The position numbers and the translations under genes were made by a program. Of a stretch of 64,000 nt of DNA, positions 63,458 to 64,000 are shown one piece after another; position 1 is the stretch's first letter; each line of letters begins with the position of its first letter. Origin of the DNA: JALYGY01 sp963800975 (GTDB taxonomy: Bacteria; Actinomycetota; Rubrobacteria; Rubrobacterales; Rubrobacteraceae); NCBI GenBank assembly GCA_963800975.1, contig CAWDDB010000008.1, positions 620,001 to 684,000 on the forward strand, read 5' to 3'. Below the pieces are notes generated by a model, which was not told the origin of the DNA, did no database searches, and saw only the letters and a list, made by a program, of their open reading frames with translations.

Positions 63458-63495
63458 GACTTCCGAGAACGCGCCTTCTAGGTATTTCGGTGAAT
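63458..63495 (+). repeat. Dif-like repeat, copy K
   Basis: ACTTCCGAGAA, 6-bp spacer CGCGCC, TTCTAGGTATT, TCGGTGAATAG. The last site seen; the array may continue beyond the window. Confidence 0.8.
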
Positions 63496-63525
63496 AGAGA
63501 AGCAGGAGAGAGGAGAGCCGTTGTA

Positions 63526-63972
63526 CTAGGTTGGGCTGGCTTCTTCCCCTTGCCGTCTCGGCTCGGGCATGGCTCCCATCTGCTGCATCATGCCCAGATC
63601 GTCCCTTACCCCCCAGTGTTCCACGGCCTTGCCTTCTCTGAAGCGCACGAAGTGCATGTGGTCCTGTCTTACCGAGCGCCCGGTCGGGGGCATGCCCATC
63701 AGAGGCCCTTCGTGGGTACCGCTCATCGTCAAGCGCCCCGCTACGACGTCCCCCTCTGCGACCAACTCCTCGATGGTGAAGTGCAGATCCGGGAAGGCGG
63801 TTCTCAGCATGATGGCTAGCCCTCGCATCGACTCGGGGCCGCGTTCCCTTCCGGGAGGGGCCTCGTGGTTAATGAAGTCTGGAGCGATCAGCTCATCCGC
63901 GACGGCGAGGTGCCCTTGGTTCAACAGTTCCTCGTAGGTACGGCGGAATAGCGCCTTGTTCTCTTCCGACAC
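63526..63972 (-). CDS. Ester cyclase / SnoaL-like polyketide cyclase family protein
   Basis: GTG 63972 gives 148 residues: ENKALFRRTYEELLNQGHLA, PDFINHEAPPGRERGPESM, LRTAFPDLHFTIEELVAEGD and MSGTHEGPLMGMPPTGRSV are the standard SnoaL-like ester cyclase landmarks. Substrate unknown. Second NTF2-fold protein in the array, in its own module. Confidence 0.87.
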   Translation of the reverse strand: MSEENKALFRRTYEELLNQGHLAVADELIAPDFINHEAPPGRERGPESMRGLAIMLRTAFPDLHFTIEELVAEGDVVAGRLTMSGTHEGPLMGMPPTGRSVRQDHMHFVRFREGKAVEHWGVRDDLGMMQQMGAMPEPRRQGEEASPT

Positions 63973-64000
63973 GACATGCTCCTCGCGTTCTCGCGTTCCC

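Noticed and set aside
53326..63495. Repeats as a CRISPR array
   Set aside because: Copies lie 0.6-3.5 kb apart with genes between them, and arms vary; no cas genes.
53326..63495. Repeats as classical integron attC sites
   Set aside because: Copies E and F contain GTTGGGT (GTTRRRY) and copy A GCCCAAC, but most copies lack these, the sites are only about 40 bp without the longer foldable attC arms, and no intI is present. Kept only as an alternative reading.

Overview
The window comes from a high-GC bacterial chromosome. GTG/TTG starts are frequent, purine-rich ribosome sites are strong, and the protein families (DUF6510, DUF2630, LtrA, a D-amino-acid oxidase, an RTX-like secreted protein, BTAD regulators) fit a deep-branching actinobacterium. 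My best guess is Rubrobacter or a close relative; this rests on protein character only, with no database search.

Left part (1-32 kb) is mostly ordinary chromosome. It holds a DUF819 membrane protein, rarA (with a frameshift), a secreted P-domain protein, a zincin/SRPBCC/TatA operon, a coiled-coil plus cysteine-less peroxiredoxin-like pair, a glycosyltransferase/antiporter pair, moaA, clpS, acuB-acuC, a GNAT protein, rhodanese, an EamA transporter, a patatin with a C-terminal SnoaL-like domain, a dynamin-like GTPase, a nonapeptide-repeat microprotein, a TPP enzyme, a D-amino-acid oxidase, a membrane histidine kinase, and a TetR regulator facing a deazaflavin-type reductase across a two-operator region.

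Middle part (32.6-52.75 kb) is bracketed by two nearly identical 44-bp direct repeats, each the 3' half of a tRNA gene (42 of 44 bases match). That is the footprint of tRNA-targeted integration, although no integrase is visible. Inside are stress and detoxification genes (ftsH, ltrA, a four-helix copper-binding protein, a molybdopterin oxidoreductase operon, epoxide hydrolase, cupin, a site-2 protease) and an unusual number of broken genes: alpha/beta hydrolases, epoxide hydrolase remnants, and single-base frameshifts in otherwise well conserved genes. A 1280-residue BTAD-ATPase-TPR regulator closes the segment.

Right part (53.3-63.5 kb) holds the most unusual structure. About 40-bp intergenic sites recur nine times in 10.2 kb, always in the same orientation, separating modules of one to three genes whose own orientation varies. 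Each site has two 11-bp imperfectly inverted arms (ACTTCCGAGAA and TTCTAcGCACT) around a variable spacer, exactly 6 bp in most copies, then a conserved GGGTGAATA tail. This is the architecture of a tyrosine-recombinase (Xer/dif-type) core site, and the left arm nearly equals the XerC arm of Bacillus subtilis dif. Two further copies lie at 33.7 and 34.3 kb: one truncates an alpha/beta hydrolase exactly at the site, the other is split by a 139-bp MITE-like element. I interpret this as an array of mobile gene modules bounded by dif-like sites. Module cargo: small membrane proteins, a CPBP protease, an IS5-like transposase, a lipoprotein serine hydrolase, a DUF4352 protein, TerC, an alpha/beta hydrolase, SnoaL-like proteins, and two tandem Arg/Cys-rich microproteins of 34 and 37 residues.

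Single-base frameshifts are common (rarA, the 40-kb reductase, the site-2 protease, the thioredoxin-like protein, the CPBP protease and others). Without reads I cannot separate real gene decay from assembly indels.
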